A stretch of DNA of 64,000 nt from assembly GCA_023374025.1 (NCBI GenBank), contig SIJG01000006.1, positions 2,231,102 through 2,295,101 on the forward strand, given 5' to 3'. Origin of the DNA: Heterodera schachtii (lineage: Eukaryota > Nematoda > Chromadorea > Rhabditida > Heteroderidae). Numbering within the stretch: the first letter of the stretch is position 1; each line of letters begins with the position of its first letter. The position numbers and the translations under genes are program-made. This document shows, piece by piece, positions 1 through 10,321 of this stretch. A model generated the notes under the pieces. It was given only the letters and a program-made list of their open reading frames with translations, did no database searches and had not been told where the DNA came from.

Positions 1-290
1 TTTGCTTCATTTTTTATTTTACACTACCTAAGGCTGAAATTATGCCAATATTTGACATTATTTTTGTCATTTTAAACCCCAAAAGGTTGAAATTATACCA
101 ATATTCGTACCATTACGAAAATTTTTTTTCTATATGTCTTTTAACACGCCCTAAACGTTGAAATTATGCCAATATTCGTCATCATTTTGAACTTTTTGTT
201 AATATTTGTTCTTTTGAACCCCCTAAAGCCTGATTGTCTTTTTATTTTTAATCCATATTTTAGACATTTCTTTTGCATCAAATCTAAAAG
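1..290 (+). repeat. A/T-rich tandem repeat array in the upstream intron of the first SSB gene
   Basis: Degenerate units of roughly 55-75 bp, each with a core like 'gctgaaattatgccaatat' followed by 'tttgtc...ttttacaccccaaaa'. The same units fill 15,540-16,560, where leader exons place them in a long 5' intron of the second SSB copy. By analogy this stretch is the 3' part of the same intron for the first copy, and its leader exons lie left of the window. The splice acceptor of copy 2 ('ttttgcag') reads 'ttttgcat' here, so copy 1 would need another acceptor, possibly 'attttag' near 262. Confidence 0.7.
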
Positions 291-291
291 C

Positions 292-1004
292 ATGAGCGGA
301 CTGAAACGCTTCCAACTCACATCTTCATCCAACAAACGACCCGCAGACGAATTTCCATCCCATCCAAAACAGCTGAGCGAAGTGGCGAAGTTCAATGCGC
401 CGGGAATATTTTTTGTACGTGCAAAGGTGGCAGACCTGCAGTTTTCGTTGTATAAGGTTATTAATTTTGAAAATTTTTAATAATTTTTCTTTATTTGCAG
501 GCCTGCCCGCTTAAATCCTCCGGCAGTGTGCCATGTAAGAAAAAGCTCGACGATGAGATGTTCTGCCGCGGATGTGACCATCGTGCCAACAGCCCACTCC
601 AATGTCTCTTCTTGAGACTCGACCTTCAAGACTGCGAAGACCTTGAAATCAGCCAAAAAGTGACCGTCTTCTCCAACGTTGCAGAGGACTACCTGGCCAT
701 GAGGGTCAATCAGTTTGCCGACATGGTCGAAAAGTGCTCCGAAAAATTGGAAGCTTTGCTTCAGTCAAAGTTGGGACAGACTTTGACCTTCAAACTCAAT
801 CTGAAGGTTAGGAAATTTGTTTGTTTTTTTTGTTGACTCTGAGCCAGTTAAAATCATTAATTTAAGGCAAAGGGCGGCGGCGAGTTCACCACAATGGATT
901 GGATTGCTGCGGCGATACTTGTGGACAAAAAGAATGAAGCGGACAACGAAGATGGAGAAATCATCGAACTTGACATTGGGAAGAAGCGTGCCAAAAAGAA
1001 CTGA
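292..1004 (+). CDS. Maverick-encoded RPA70-like single-stranded-DNA-binding protein
   Basis: Three exons (292-456, 501-806, 867-1004) with GT/AG introns and consistent phase give about 202 aa. Exon 2 resembles the C-terminal DNA-binding domain of replication factor A1: a four-cysteine ribbon (C-x9-C-x9-C-x2-C, from 'ACPLKSSG' to 'FCRGCDHR') followed by 'VTVFSNVAEDYLAM', like the OB-fold strand and 'FxExAExxL' region of RPA70. The tail is acidic, then ends in 'GKKRAKKN', a possible nuclear signal. It probably coats ssDNA during protein-primed replication. It lies 160 bp upstream of the polymerase on the same strand. The RPA assignment rests on the ribbon spacing and these short matches. Confidence 0.72.
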
Positions 1005-1166
1005 TTTCGGCCGTTATTGGGCCGAAGCCAATGTTGATTAACTGTTGCATAGGAATAAAATTTGAAGAAAAATTTTTTTTAATTTGATCAAACTGTTTCG
1101 CCAAACAATTATTTTTGCATTTAATCACTCTTTTCATTGAAAAAGAACACCCCAACAGCCTCAACA

Positions 1167-4100
1167 ATGAAACGAACGGGAGACGAACCATCAACCTCAT
1201 CATCAGCTACCCTTGAGGACTACACCACAGCGGCGGCGGCGGCCTCTTCCTCGCCTACAATCCCCATTTCTGATGGAGTTGCGAAACGACAACGCCGCCA
1301 AAGTTGGGATTTTAAAAGCATGGCCCATTTTGAGGACCATCATCTGCGTCAACAGCAGCAGAAGCAGGAGTCTCAGGCCATTCCAATGGTTGGACAAGGA
1401 CGCGCTCATCAGCAGGTGGAGGATGGCGTGGAAAGCGATGAAGAAGCTGACAATGCCGAAGATCACAAGGAGCTGACGAGAACCCTTTGTTTGAACAGCT
1501 ACAGTACTATGTGCACCGGGTGGAGCGCTTTGCGCTTCATCGACATGTGACCGAATTTGTACTCAACGGACAACATGACGAGCCGGAGGAGGCACTTCTC
1601 AGTGCATTCGAGCATATAATAGGACAAGCGATACGTAACGCAGAGGCGGGTTCAGAGCAGGATCGAGGTAGCACAGCTGGTCCTCGGCGACGCGTACTTA
1701 AACTAGGCGTTATGCTAAATGGAAAAGGTATTTTCTAAATGGATTTGTAAACTGATTTAGTCCGTATGTATAGGACTGAGCGACCCAATTGTTTTGCCGG
1801 TTCGTCCACCTGAGCAAAACACTGCTGAGGTGCTGATGGCCGAACTTGACAAGTTGGGACAATCAGACGGTGACGAGGATGTGCATGGCGGTGGGATGAG
1901 CAAACGCTCGCTCTTGCTCAGTGAGCCAATAGAAATTGTTGTCACATGCATTGCGCCTCCTGTTGGCGCAGCACCAGCGCTTCCACCCATACCAACATTG
2001 GGGTTACGACGAGCGGAACATGATTCGAATTTCCAACACGGGCGACAATTTTTGCCTATTCTATGCGTTGGTTGCGACACGTGCCTATACCGATGCTGAG
2101 TTGTCGAACTTCACTATGCGTCGACAAGCAACAGAATTGGAACAAAGTTCAAACAGCAACATTATACCGTCAGATATTGTACAACGTGTGATGAGACGAA
2201 CAGATTTCTGCTCTGACTACAAGGCGTTTAACCGGCTCGTAGGCCAATCGGGAACGGATGAAAACAATGGTAAAGGATCTGATGCGCGCAGCAGAAATTG
2301 CAACAGACCATGAGGCATATGGAATGGAGCACCTCGTCAAAATACAACAACATTGGGTATGAGTGATAATAATTGTTTTTAAATTTAAATTCAAATAAAA
2401 GGACCGTATCTATACCGGAATGTACCGGATTGTACTGTTCACGGACCAGCCTGAGGAGCTGCCACGGCCAATATGGAAAGGACCGATGGGCCGCCGCTTC
2501 TGTGTGTCACTGTTTCTATCGGATGGACACTACCACGGGATCAAAAAAATACACTGCTTCTTCAAACTTGGGAGGAAATATTGTGTTGATTGCGAATGCT
2601 TCTATGCTCACGACGCTAAACACACAATGTCCTGCAAAAGTCGTTGTCACCAATGTGGAAAAGGTTATTGATTATGTCCTTATATTATTATAATTTAGTT
2701 GTTTTTAGTTGGACCTCAATACCCTTGCGTAAGAGAGCAAGGTGTCTGCATACGCTGTCAGCAATGCAACAGGTTCTTCTTCTCCCAAAGCTGCTTTAGC
2801 GGTCACCGCGCACAGATGTGCAATTTGATTAAACGCTGCGATGAATGCAACCGAACTTTCCAAATGGATAGAAAAAATCCACACAAATGCTATAGCAACT
2901 ATTGTACACGATGCAAGGTTTTTATTTGAAATTTATCCTATACGTATTTAACATCCCAAAAAAAAACCAGGTATACCATGAGAAGGAAGGCGCGTGCTTC
3001 ATCAAACCTATTCTGGTGCCCGACGAAAAACCAAAATACCGAATGGTCTGCTGGGACACAGAGACGCGGTTGGAAAAGTTGCAACAGGCGGGACAACAAC
3101 GACACAAAGTCAACTACCTGTCAGCACGTGTTACCTGCACAGAGTGCTGTGATTCTGAAAATGGTCTGAGATGCAACTGTCAAATTTGTATGACAACATA
3201 CGGGGCGATTGAAAGAATGAAGGATTGGAGCGAAGCGGAAGGGCATGAACCAATTGCGGCATTTGTCGAGTGGATTTTGAAGGCATGGGACAAAAAGTAC
3301 CAAACATTTATTTGGGTGAGTTAGTGATCATTTCAACATCATTGTGATGCAAAAATATTATAGGCACACAATGCTTCGAGATTTGACGGACATTTTGTGC
3401 TAAAATACCTCGGCGAGACCAAACGACGACCTGAAGTCATCATGAATGGGCTCAAAATTTTTGAGTTTCGTCTACAACATTCTCGACGCCACTCAAAGCT
3501 CACATGGCGAGACTCATGCCTACTGATGCCAATTCGTCTGGAAGAAATGCCGAAAACCTTCAGTCTCAACTGTGCCGATAAACCATTCTTCCCCTACGCT
3601 TTCAACCGAAGGTTTGTATGTCCAAATGAGTGTAATTTAAATGATTATATTTCTCAGAGAAAATTACAACGTGCATCTTCAACATTTACCGGACAAGGAG
3701 GATTACTGCCCTGGGTCAATGAAGCGGGACAAATATGAAAAATTCATAAAATGGTGTTCATACGATTTGGTATTTTTATTGTTATAGTTTTTTTAGGTAT
3801 GACGAGAACAAAAATACACCGTTTTATTTGCCGGACGAACTAAAGACGTATTGTCGGAACGATACGGAGATTCTTCTCGCTGCTGTCGTCCAATTTCGCC
3901 AGATTCTGATGCGGGAGATCACTGATGGCTTTGATGTGCTTCCGCTCAGTGCTACTATTGCAAGGTCTATTATGCCAATAGGTTTTCTAATTTAATTTCT
4001 CTATTCAGCGTTTGCATGACCATCTTCAAAGGGAAATTCCTTAACGAAAAAGAGCTTGCCATCGTGCCTGAAGGCGGTTACGAGCGGAACGACAGGGCTA

Positions 4101-6194
4101 GCGTCTTCGCCATCAAATATTTGGACTGGCGCTCCAAGCGAGACGGTGTTCGCATACAGCACGCTGGAAATGGTCTCGAAAAGAGATGGCGGCAGTTCAA
4201 ACTTGATGGGTGGATTGCGGAGCAGAACAAGTGCATAGAAGTTCTCGGCTGCTACTGGCACGGATGTGAGAGCTGCTTCAAACCTGACGACGAACTGGTT
4301 GACGGAAAAACATGCCGAGAACTCAACGATGCTACCAAACTGCGTTTGCTAAAACTACAGGAGCCTGTTCCAGCTGAGGATGCTTACGGTGGAGAAGATG
4401 AACAAGGCCTTGACGTGGAAGAGATTTGGGAGTGTCAGATCCGAGAACAGCTCAAAAGAGATGATGAAATGCGAGATTTTTTCGACGACTTGGGGACCGA
4501 CCGGGGGCCCATCGACCCACGTCAAACATTCTACGGAGGCAGAACTGGGCCGCTTCAGCTGATTGCAGAGCCAAAGGAGGATGAGAAGATTTCTGTCTTC
4601 GATATCGTCAGCCTCTACCCGTGGGTCAACTATGCCACCGACTACCCGACCGGAATACCCGCTGTCATCCACCCCACCGTTGAGGAGATGATCGTCGACT
4701 GGACTCGACCGGAGCATTTACAATACCAAGGAATTTATCGTGTGCGGGTTATTCCTCCAAAAGGGCTCAGAATTCCGGTTCTTCCACTAAAAATCGACGA
4801 ACGCCTCCTGTTCTGCTGCTGCCATCGTTGTGCTGCCAAATTTCGGAAGTTGAACACACGACGAGTGCACAAGTGCACACACACGGATGAGCAGCGGGCT
4901 TTTACAGGAAACTTCACGCATATTGAGCTGGCAAGAGCCTTGGAAACTGGCTACCGAGTGGACAGATTCTGGAGAGCTTGGCACTACGATGAATGGTATG
5001 AGTTTGTTAAGGAATCTTAATATTTTTTAAATTTAGGAGTGATGGAATATTCAAGGACTATGTACGTCTGTTGATCAAATTAAAGGTCTGAATAATTTTT
5101 TTTTAAAAGTTAAATAATGTCCAAATTGCAGGTGGAGGCCAGCGGTTTTCCTGATGGTGCCAACACTGTGGAACAACAGCAACAGTTCGCGGACGAGTAC
5201 AGAAGAATCTACAGTGTAAATTTGGACCTGGAAAATGTGCGGAGAAATCCTGGATTGCGCTTCATCTCTAAGCTGATGCTCAACAGTCTTTGGTTGGTAC
5301 CAAGAATTTTAGTCAAAATAAATAACACATTTAGGGGAAAATTCGGCATGCGAAATGAATTAGGCGCGAACAAAGTGCTAACAAGGCCACAGGAATTTTT
5401 CAGCCTCATCATGGATCATAAAATTGTAAGCCAAATGTGTAAATGAATTTTCAATTTTGTACATTGTTTAGGAAGTGTCGGCTGTCATCCCTTTGTCAGA
5501 CACCGCTGTCCGTGTCATGTACAAGAGCAAAAAGAATTTCGTCAGCGAACACACATCCAGCAACATTGTGATAAGTCTATGGACGACCAGCCGTGCTCGC
5601 CTCAAGCTGCTCGATTTTATGACACAAATCGATCGAACAGAGGGAGCCAAACTGTTATATACGGTAAAATGCTCTAATATTGTCAAATACATTTGCCCCA
5701 ACCTTTAGGACACCGACAGCGTTGCTGTGCTCCATAAACGTGACATCGTGCCCATCCAGACAGGAGAATACTTGGGGCAGATGAGCGAGGAGTATCTCGA
5801 CTACGAGATCAAAACTTTTGTCTGCGGAGGTAAAAAAAATTTTCAATTTTTTAATTTTTATTCTAAAATTTCAGGCGCAAAACAATACGGCTTTCGAATG
5901 CTGAACAAAAGGACAGGAGAAGTGGAATACGTACAAAAGATCCGTGGCATTACATTCGACGTGAACAACAGTAAGGCGCTGCAGTTTGAACACTTCCTGC
6001 AAAAGGTGAAAAATTACGGACGGAACACTGGTGACGACAACGATGATGCTCCTGCCGTGTTTTCCTACGACAAAATAATGCCAACACGAGACAGCCGAGT
6101 CATCACACGTGAGCTACGCAAAAAATACATGCCAATATGTCAAAAAGGAATAATCAACGAGCAATACGAAGTCTACCCATTTGGATATGAATAA
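1167..6194 (+). CDS. Maverick/Polinton family-B (protein-primed type) DNA polymerase, about 15 exons, with frame breaks
   Basis: Exons: 1167-1727, 1774-2356, 2402-2663, 2709-2917, 2971-3315, 3364-3611, 3658-3753, 3797-3964, 4009-4995, 5037-5085, 5132-5292, 5335-5425, 5472-5663, 5709-5829, 5875-6194. The N-terminal third is Cys/His rich ('CVDCECFYAHDAKH', 'CIRCQQCNRFF'). Exonuclease motifs follow: 'CWDTET' (about 3050), 'HNASRFDGHF' (about 3370), 'YCRNDTEIL' (about 3850). Polymerase motif A is 'DIVSLYP' (4601), motif B 'NSLW/GKFG' is split by an intron at 5293-5334, and motif C 'YT/DTDSV' is split by the intron at 5664-5708. 'KIRG' lies near 5938. Every catalytic motif is present. Three single-base frame breaks lie in exons 1 and 2 (near 1479, 1940-1985 and 2255), so this copy is either decaying or carries assembly errors. 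The first ATG (MKRTGDEP) is chosen because it follows the SSB stop closely and opens a long frame. Confidence 0.9.
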
Positions 6195-6312
6195 TGAATT
6201 TTAAAATCATATTGTATTATTAATCAAAAACAAGTCTTATTAACACATATTTATCGTCATGAGAATGTAGCAATACAACAATTGTTTCAGTGAAAAATGA
6301 AAATGCTTCCGT

Positions 6313-7157
6313 TTAAAGGGTTTCTGTTTTGGAGACACGTAACAATTCAATGGGAAAAATATCGCGGTGGTGACCACCACCAAACTGAACAACACATGGA
6401 AGGGTTGGGTACTTTAACATGACACGATGGCGAGTGTAAAGGTGTTGCTGAACCGTGATTCCTAGGAATCCCCGGTATGCAAACACCTGATTTGCACCGA
6501 TGGGGCACAAAGCATCGGGAATAATCTTAATATTTTTTCTAAGATGGACAGTCTCAATGTCCAATTGGCTCAGATAGGCAAGGTTCTCAGTCCGTCGTTT
6601 CTGTAGTTGCTTCGTCAGTCGGTATGGGCCACAGTTGTTGAACCGGCACAGCACTCTCACCAGGTTGTAGTCTCGTTTTCGCGTTCGTCGTCGCTCCAAT
6701 AGTTGATCAGATCCAGTTCGTCCACGATCAGGTTCATGCTGCTGCTGTTCGGTTGTTCGCAATGGCGTGACAGACACAGCGGCGAGTCTCCCGGGCAAAT
6801 CTTCAAGTCCTTCAGTTCCACATACAGAGGTTCGCTCCTTAAAAAAAACAAAATGAAAAAAAATTAATGTTTATTCAGAATAACTTACCACACTATTCCC
6901 TCGTACTTCTTCTTCGGATAACATGTTGAGTACAGTTCAACGTCAGCAATCAATTCGAGCGACCCGTCGATATGCACAGGTTGGTTCGGATGGTCAGCGT
7001 TTGAAATGTGTACACAGTCGACAGCACAAAGTGGGTTGGGATAGAGACAATTCCCACCTTCAGGCCCACTTTTAATTTCGTCTTTCAAACAGGTGTACAG
7101 GTCGTCTACACTGCTCAACCCGTAACTGTCGATCAGATAGCGGATTGCCCTTTGCAT
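6313..7157 (-). CDS. Argonaute-like protein ending in a PAZ domain, with no MID or PIWI; one frame break
   Basis: The last 120 or so residues resemble an Argonaute PAZ domain: 'ITVQQHLYTRHRVMLKYPTL', 'PCVVQF' and 'IFPIELLRV' match the family pattern 'TVaqYFk.rh.l.LkYPhLPC..vg' and 'yyPlEvc.i'. The frame stops ten codons later at 6313, and the polymerase of the opposite strand begins its 3' end at 6194, so no MID or PIWI domain can follow. Upstream, an exon at 7157-6889 is joined by a clean intron (6888-6838, GTAAGT...TTTTAAG) to a frame reaching about 6657. Moving from that frame to the PAZ frame requires a shift between about 6800 and 6660, where no AT-rich intron is visible. The N-terminal half is not recognisable to me. 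Open sequence continues upstream of 7157, so the true start is uncertain. It lies in the late, leftward gene block. Confidence 0.68.
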
Positions 7158-7265
7158 GCAATAAGCAGGTCAATATGGTGCGGCAGTTTTGGCAAATGAC
7201 AGTAGCCTTTCTTAAATTTAGGAAAGAAATGGACCAACTGAATGCAAACAACAAAAAAGCATTCT

Positions 7266-8300
7266 TTAAATACTCCGACTATAGGCTCCACCCCTTTGAT
7301 CACTCGCTGTTGCAGTTTCATACGGTATATTCAGCAATTGTTGATGTTGGGACGAATAGGCGTCGTCAATGAACGGGTTGCTGTAATAACCGGTGCTACC
7401 AGACCCATTAAGTGGATTCTTTCGGTTCACTCGCCGTAGCTGTTTAAGTATGTATGTGCAAAGTACAATTAGAAACAGATTGAACAGATACGAGATCGGC
7501 ATCCAAGCGTCCGACATGCGTAGATGAGCAAAAACGCCGCGGTTAATGTTTTCGTCTTTGGGTTTATAAATTAGATAATTAAATCGGACGTCACTTGAAT
7601 TGGTTACAAAAGTTAGCGCACGATTCCCTTTTGCATAGTCGGAAATGTGAAATTTATAGATGCGCTGGTCTCTGATCACAAACACATGGTTGTCCACCAA
7701 AGTAAAGTCGCTTTTATCTGGTGGAAGAAAAGCGACAAAGTTGCTCTTCAAAATCGTATGGGCGGAAGATTGGTTTTTTCGAAGCCACCAATGCTCCAGG
7801 TATTCAAGCTCTATTTCACTGATTCGCCTCTGATGTTTATCGATCAGAAACAATCGACCCGATAGGTGATCAAACACAACCCGTCCATGTTTGGACAGTC
7901 GTTGCACAATCTTCTGCTGGTGACCACGGAAGATAGCCGTCTCACCAGATTCTCTGTCTTCAAAAAAGGTAAAACTATACCCATTGTATTCAAAACAGGC
8001 CAATGGTGACATTTTCACCAATGATTTCATTTTTAAAAACACACTCTGATAGCTGTGCAAAGTGTACACATTTTGAAGTGAAACGGCCCATTCGTTGTCA
8101 CGCTCACACTTCTCTATTCGGCATGCTGTATTCCAACTATAACCAAAGTGTTGTGCTGTCGCATCCTTTGAAAAGGTACGATATTTGCCGCTGTCGAAAT
8201 AGTTTTGATTGTCAACCGTCAAATCCACATTTATCAGCTCCGAGTGCAACAGTAACGGCACACAGCTGAGGAAAACCAGACCCACGTAAAAAGCATTCAT
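7266..8300 (-). CDS. Maverick single-pass membrane glycoprotein (candidate surface or attachment protein)
   Basis: The frame is open from 8324 (352 aa). I prefer the Met at 8300 (residue 9) because a TATA box at 8352-8341 would start transcription near 8315, and 'MNAFYVGLVFLSCVPLLLHS' is a better signal peptide. The ectodomain has N-x-S/T sites (residues 184 and 242 of the longer form) and several cysteines. A hydrophobic span, 'PISYLFNLFLIVLCTYIL' (about 276-294), is followed by a basic stop-transfer 'RRVNRKN' and a 55-residue tail. Repeated strand-like stretches such as 'GRLFLIDKHQRRISEIEL' and 'HVFVIRDQRIYKFHI' suggest beta-propeller blades, but this is inference. No similarity to a known fusogen is visible. 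Its position beside capsid and protease genes suggests a virion envelope role. Confidence 0.65.
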   Translation of the reverse strand: MNAFYVGLVFLSCVPLLLHSELINVDLTVDNQNYFDSGKYRTFSKDATAQHFGYSWNTACRIEKCERDNEWAVSLQNVYTLHSYQSVFLKMKSLVKMSPLACFEYNGYSFTFFEDRESGETAIFRGHQQKIVQRLSKHGRVVFDHLSGRLFLIDKHQRRISEIELEYLEHWWLRKNQSSAHTILKSNFVAFLPPDKSDFTLVDNHVFVIRDQRIYKFHISDYAKGNRALTFVTNSSDVRFNYLIYKPKDENINRGVFAHLRMSDAWMPISYLFNLFLIVLCTYILKQLRRVNRKNPLNGSGSTGYYSNPFIDDAYSSQHQQLLNIPYETATASDQRGGAYSRSI

Positions 8301-8340
8301 AAAATGAACCGTCATTTTTCTCACTGTTCAAAAAACGTGA

Positions 8341-8352
8341 GCTTTTATAGAC
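8341..8352 (-). promoter_or_regulatory. TATA box of the glycoprotein gene
   Basis: On the minus strand GTCTATAAAAGC, the same core as the boxes before the integrase and the major capsid gene. Confidence 0.55.
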
Positions 8353-8797
8353 CGTTGACCAAATTTCTGACAAACCATTTCACCAGGTAATCTGCCATGC
8401 TTCGAGTCTTGCGCAATGTGTCAATCACATGACAGTAAGGCACGCCAGAACATCGGCTTGTCAAAAAATATATACAAAAATGACCACACGTATCGGATGT
8501 GGGAAGTTGAATTTGATCTTTAGTGACCAGTACCTCTTTAAAAGTGTTGAGGTAGGATGCTAAATCGGGGTTTGGGTGCTCACCAAGACTGTCAAAATAT
8601 TCCACCCTTCGATGGCTTGAAGCATAGCAAGCCACCCAGTGCTCACCTCGTGTCCCTTCTTTGCCCGTATTCACGACCATACAATGAGGAAATTTTGAAA
8701 CACGCTTCGGAATTCGATCAGATGGGAAAACGCCAATGAATTTATTTTTGGTGGGGCGCAGCTTTTTCAGAATTATTTCCAACTGAGCTGAATTCAT
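8345..8797 (-). CDS. Adenain-like cysteine protease (Maverick PRO)
   Basis: 150 aa, the usual length for Polinton proteases, which mature capsid proteins. Catalytic residues are visible with adenovirus-protease spacing: His53 in 'GEHWVACY', Asp69 in 'VEYFDSLG', Gln97 in 'QIQLP', and Cys104 in 'DTCGHFC', seven residues after the Gln as in adenain. The reading frame is intact. It sits between the major capsid gene (30 bp upstream) and the glycoprotein, whose TATA box overlaps this gene's last codons. A TATA-like CCTATAAAAG lies about 125 bp upstream, inside the capsid gene. Confidence 0.9.
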   Translation of the reverse strand: MNSAQLEIILKKLRPTKNKFIGVFPSDRIPKRVSKFPHCMVVNTGKEGTRGEHWVACYASSHRRVEYFDSLGEHPNPDLASYLNTFKEVLVTKDQIQLPTSDTCGHFCIYFLTSRCSGVPYCHVIDTLRKTRSMADYLVKWFVRNLVNGL

Positions 8798-8826
8798 TAA
8801 TGCTTTTCAGTGTCAGTCAATTGGAA

Positions 8827-10194
8827 TTACACACTTCCGTCTGTACTCAGAACACGGTCTGCGTTAATGGACAACACAGAATCGAATTCACCAAGGACAA
8901 GCATCTCATATCCATCCGCTTTTATAGGCTGCTCAAATTGCACCTTTATCGTGCACGTGCCTTGTCTGATCAACTCAAAACCAGGTGTGTCCTCCAGAGT
9001 GGAGGTCAGCGGAATTACGAAAAAGGCCCAACCGTTAAGAAAACGCTGCATCCCAATCGAGACCGTTTTGGTGTCTGAGTCATCCAAACCCAGGCCTGCG
9101 TACATATCTACAAATGCACGAACAAAACGGGGCTGTGCACCATCGAAGGACAGCAAATACGGGGTGCTGGGAAAGGTCTGTCCGTTTGCCTCGACACTAA
9201 TAGAACGTACATTGGCGTGCTCAAATTTGTAGGGTGACATTTTTCGGTTACCGGAATATGCGTCGGTTGAAACGAAAGTGCAAATTAGGCGACGAGGCAA
9301 CGTTGAGGTGAACACGTTGTGTGCCAGCTCGGTCCGGCCTGTGCCAAGAAAAATGGACCGCATCTCAATTTTACGCAAGGGATATTTTGCTGAAGTGGAC
9401 TCCAATTGTCGGCTAATGGCAAGGTTAAGGCTCGGTGTGACGTCCACAGTGCGCACATAGAGACGCATGTCATGCACACGGATACGGTACTCTTTCTTAT
9501 TTTCCTGTAGTGTACCATCTGGTTTTTTGTATGGGGGCGTAAGCAGGAGGAATGAATCATTGTTGCGGTGGATGGTGAATATTACATCCTGATTGTTCAA
9601 CATCAATGCATTTTGACGTGCCAAATCAAAATTAAGTTTTACCATCGTCTCACACTGTTTACTGCCTGAAAACCGTGCCGCACGTGCAGTAAAACCTGGG
9701 TTTGTTGCGCTGTTCTGGTCATCATCGTCGGGATAGTAGCACGATGCCTCGTGGAAAGCCTTACGAATTTCCTGTGAATAGCCCAACTCCTTCATTATGT
9801 AGTCACGGTAGTGATAATAAATTGAACTGTCAAACACCTCAATGCCTGAAATATTGACCTTCAGCGAACGGACAAAGCTGCTACCAAAGTTTTGGATGAC
9901 CCCAACATGTTTATCGTTTGGGTCCGTGTCACTGAGTGCTACCCATTCTCCCGCATCATTCTTCCGTTCAATTGAGCTGAGCAGATACATGTAGGTTTTG
10001 CTCAAGTCACAATATTGACTGTCCGAGAACAGGCGAAACAAATATGGACCTGTCTGATTAAGAGCAGACAGGGGCAGCAATTCACGAACGTTTGTCTTGT
10101 TTATGGCCACATTTGTTGGCGGCAGAGAAAACAATGACAGACTTCCTTCCAGACCCTCAACACTGTCTTTGTCAATCTTCTTAATTACGCTCAT
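8827..10194 (-). CDS. Maverick major capsid protein (double jelly-roll type)
   Basis: 455 aa, one open frame. Its length, its position between core protein and protease, and the start 'PLSALNQTGPYLFRLFSDSQ' with 'YCDLSKTYMYL' match the pattern of Polinton hexon-like major capsid proteins, which begin with a short arm and then 'yiDLskTyl'. The C-terminal half ('GWAFFVIPLTST...GFELIRQGTCTIKVQF') fits the second jelly roll. It should form the pseudo-hexagonal capsomers of the virion. A TATA box with possible 5'-UTR intron (GTAAGA at about 10,284 to TTAAAG near 10,225) lies upstream. The family call is from pattern memory, not a search. Confidence 0.85.
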   Translation of the reverse strand: MSVIKKIDKDSVEGLEGSLSLFSLPPTNVAINKTNVRELLPLSALNQTGPYLFRLFSDSQYCDLSKTYMYLLSSIERKNDAGEWVALSDTDPNDKHVGVIQNFGSSFVRSLKVNISGIEVFDSSIYYHYRDYIMKELGYSQEIRKAFHEASCYYPDDDDQNSATNPGFTARAARFSGSKQCETMVKLNFDLARQNALMLNNQDVIFTIHRNNDSFLLLTPPYKKPDGTLQENKKEYRIRVHDMRLYVRTVDVTPSLNLAISRQLESTSAKYPLRKIEMRSIFLGTGRTELAHNVFTSTLPRRLICTFVSTDAYSGNRKMSPYKFEHANVRSISVEANGQTFPSTPYLLSFDGAQPRFVRAFVDMYAGLGLDDSDTKTVSIGMQRFLNGWAFFVIPLTSTLEDTPGFELIRQGTCTIKVQFEQPIKADGYEMLVLGEFDSVLSINADRVLSTDGSV

Positions 10195-10290
10195 TTTCTA
10201 ATGAGTTTTTTGTTATGTTTCTCTTTAAAAAAATTGAATTTATGGTGGTGAGAATGTAGTTAATAGTGAAAAACACAAATTATCTTACCT

Positions 10291-10300
10291 ATTTATAGAC
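10291..10300 (-). promoter_or_regulatory. TATA box of the major capsid gene
   Basis: Minus strand GTCTATAAAT, about 97 bp before the capsid ATG; a potential splice donor follows at once, which would account for the distance. Confidence 0.5.
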
Positions 10301-10321
10301 TTCGGAGGCGGTGCTAACATG

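Noticed and set aside
6657..6800. An intron that would join the two frames of the PAZ gene
   Set aside because: Candidate GT...AG pairs enclose GC-rich exon-like DNA, unlike every other intron of the element; a frame break is simpler.
7266..8324. gB-like fusion glycoprotein
   Set aside because: Too short, with no recognisable fusion-loop or domain pattern; only the signal peptide and membrane span are certain.
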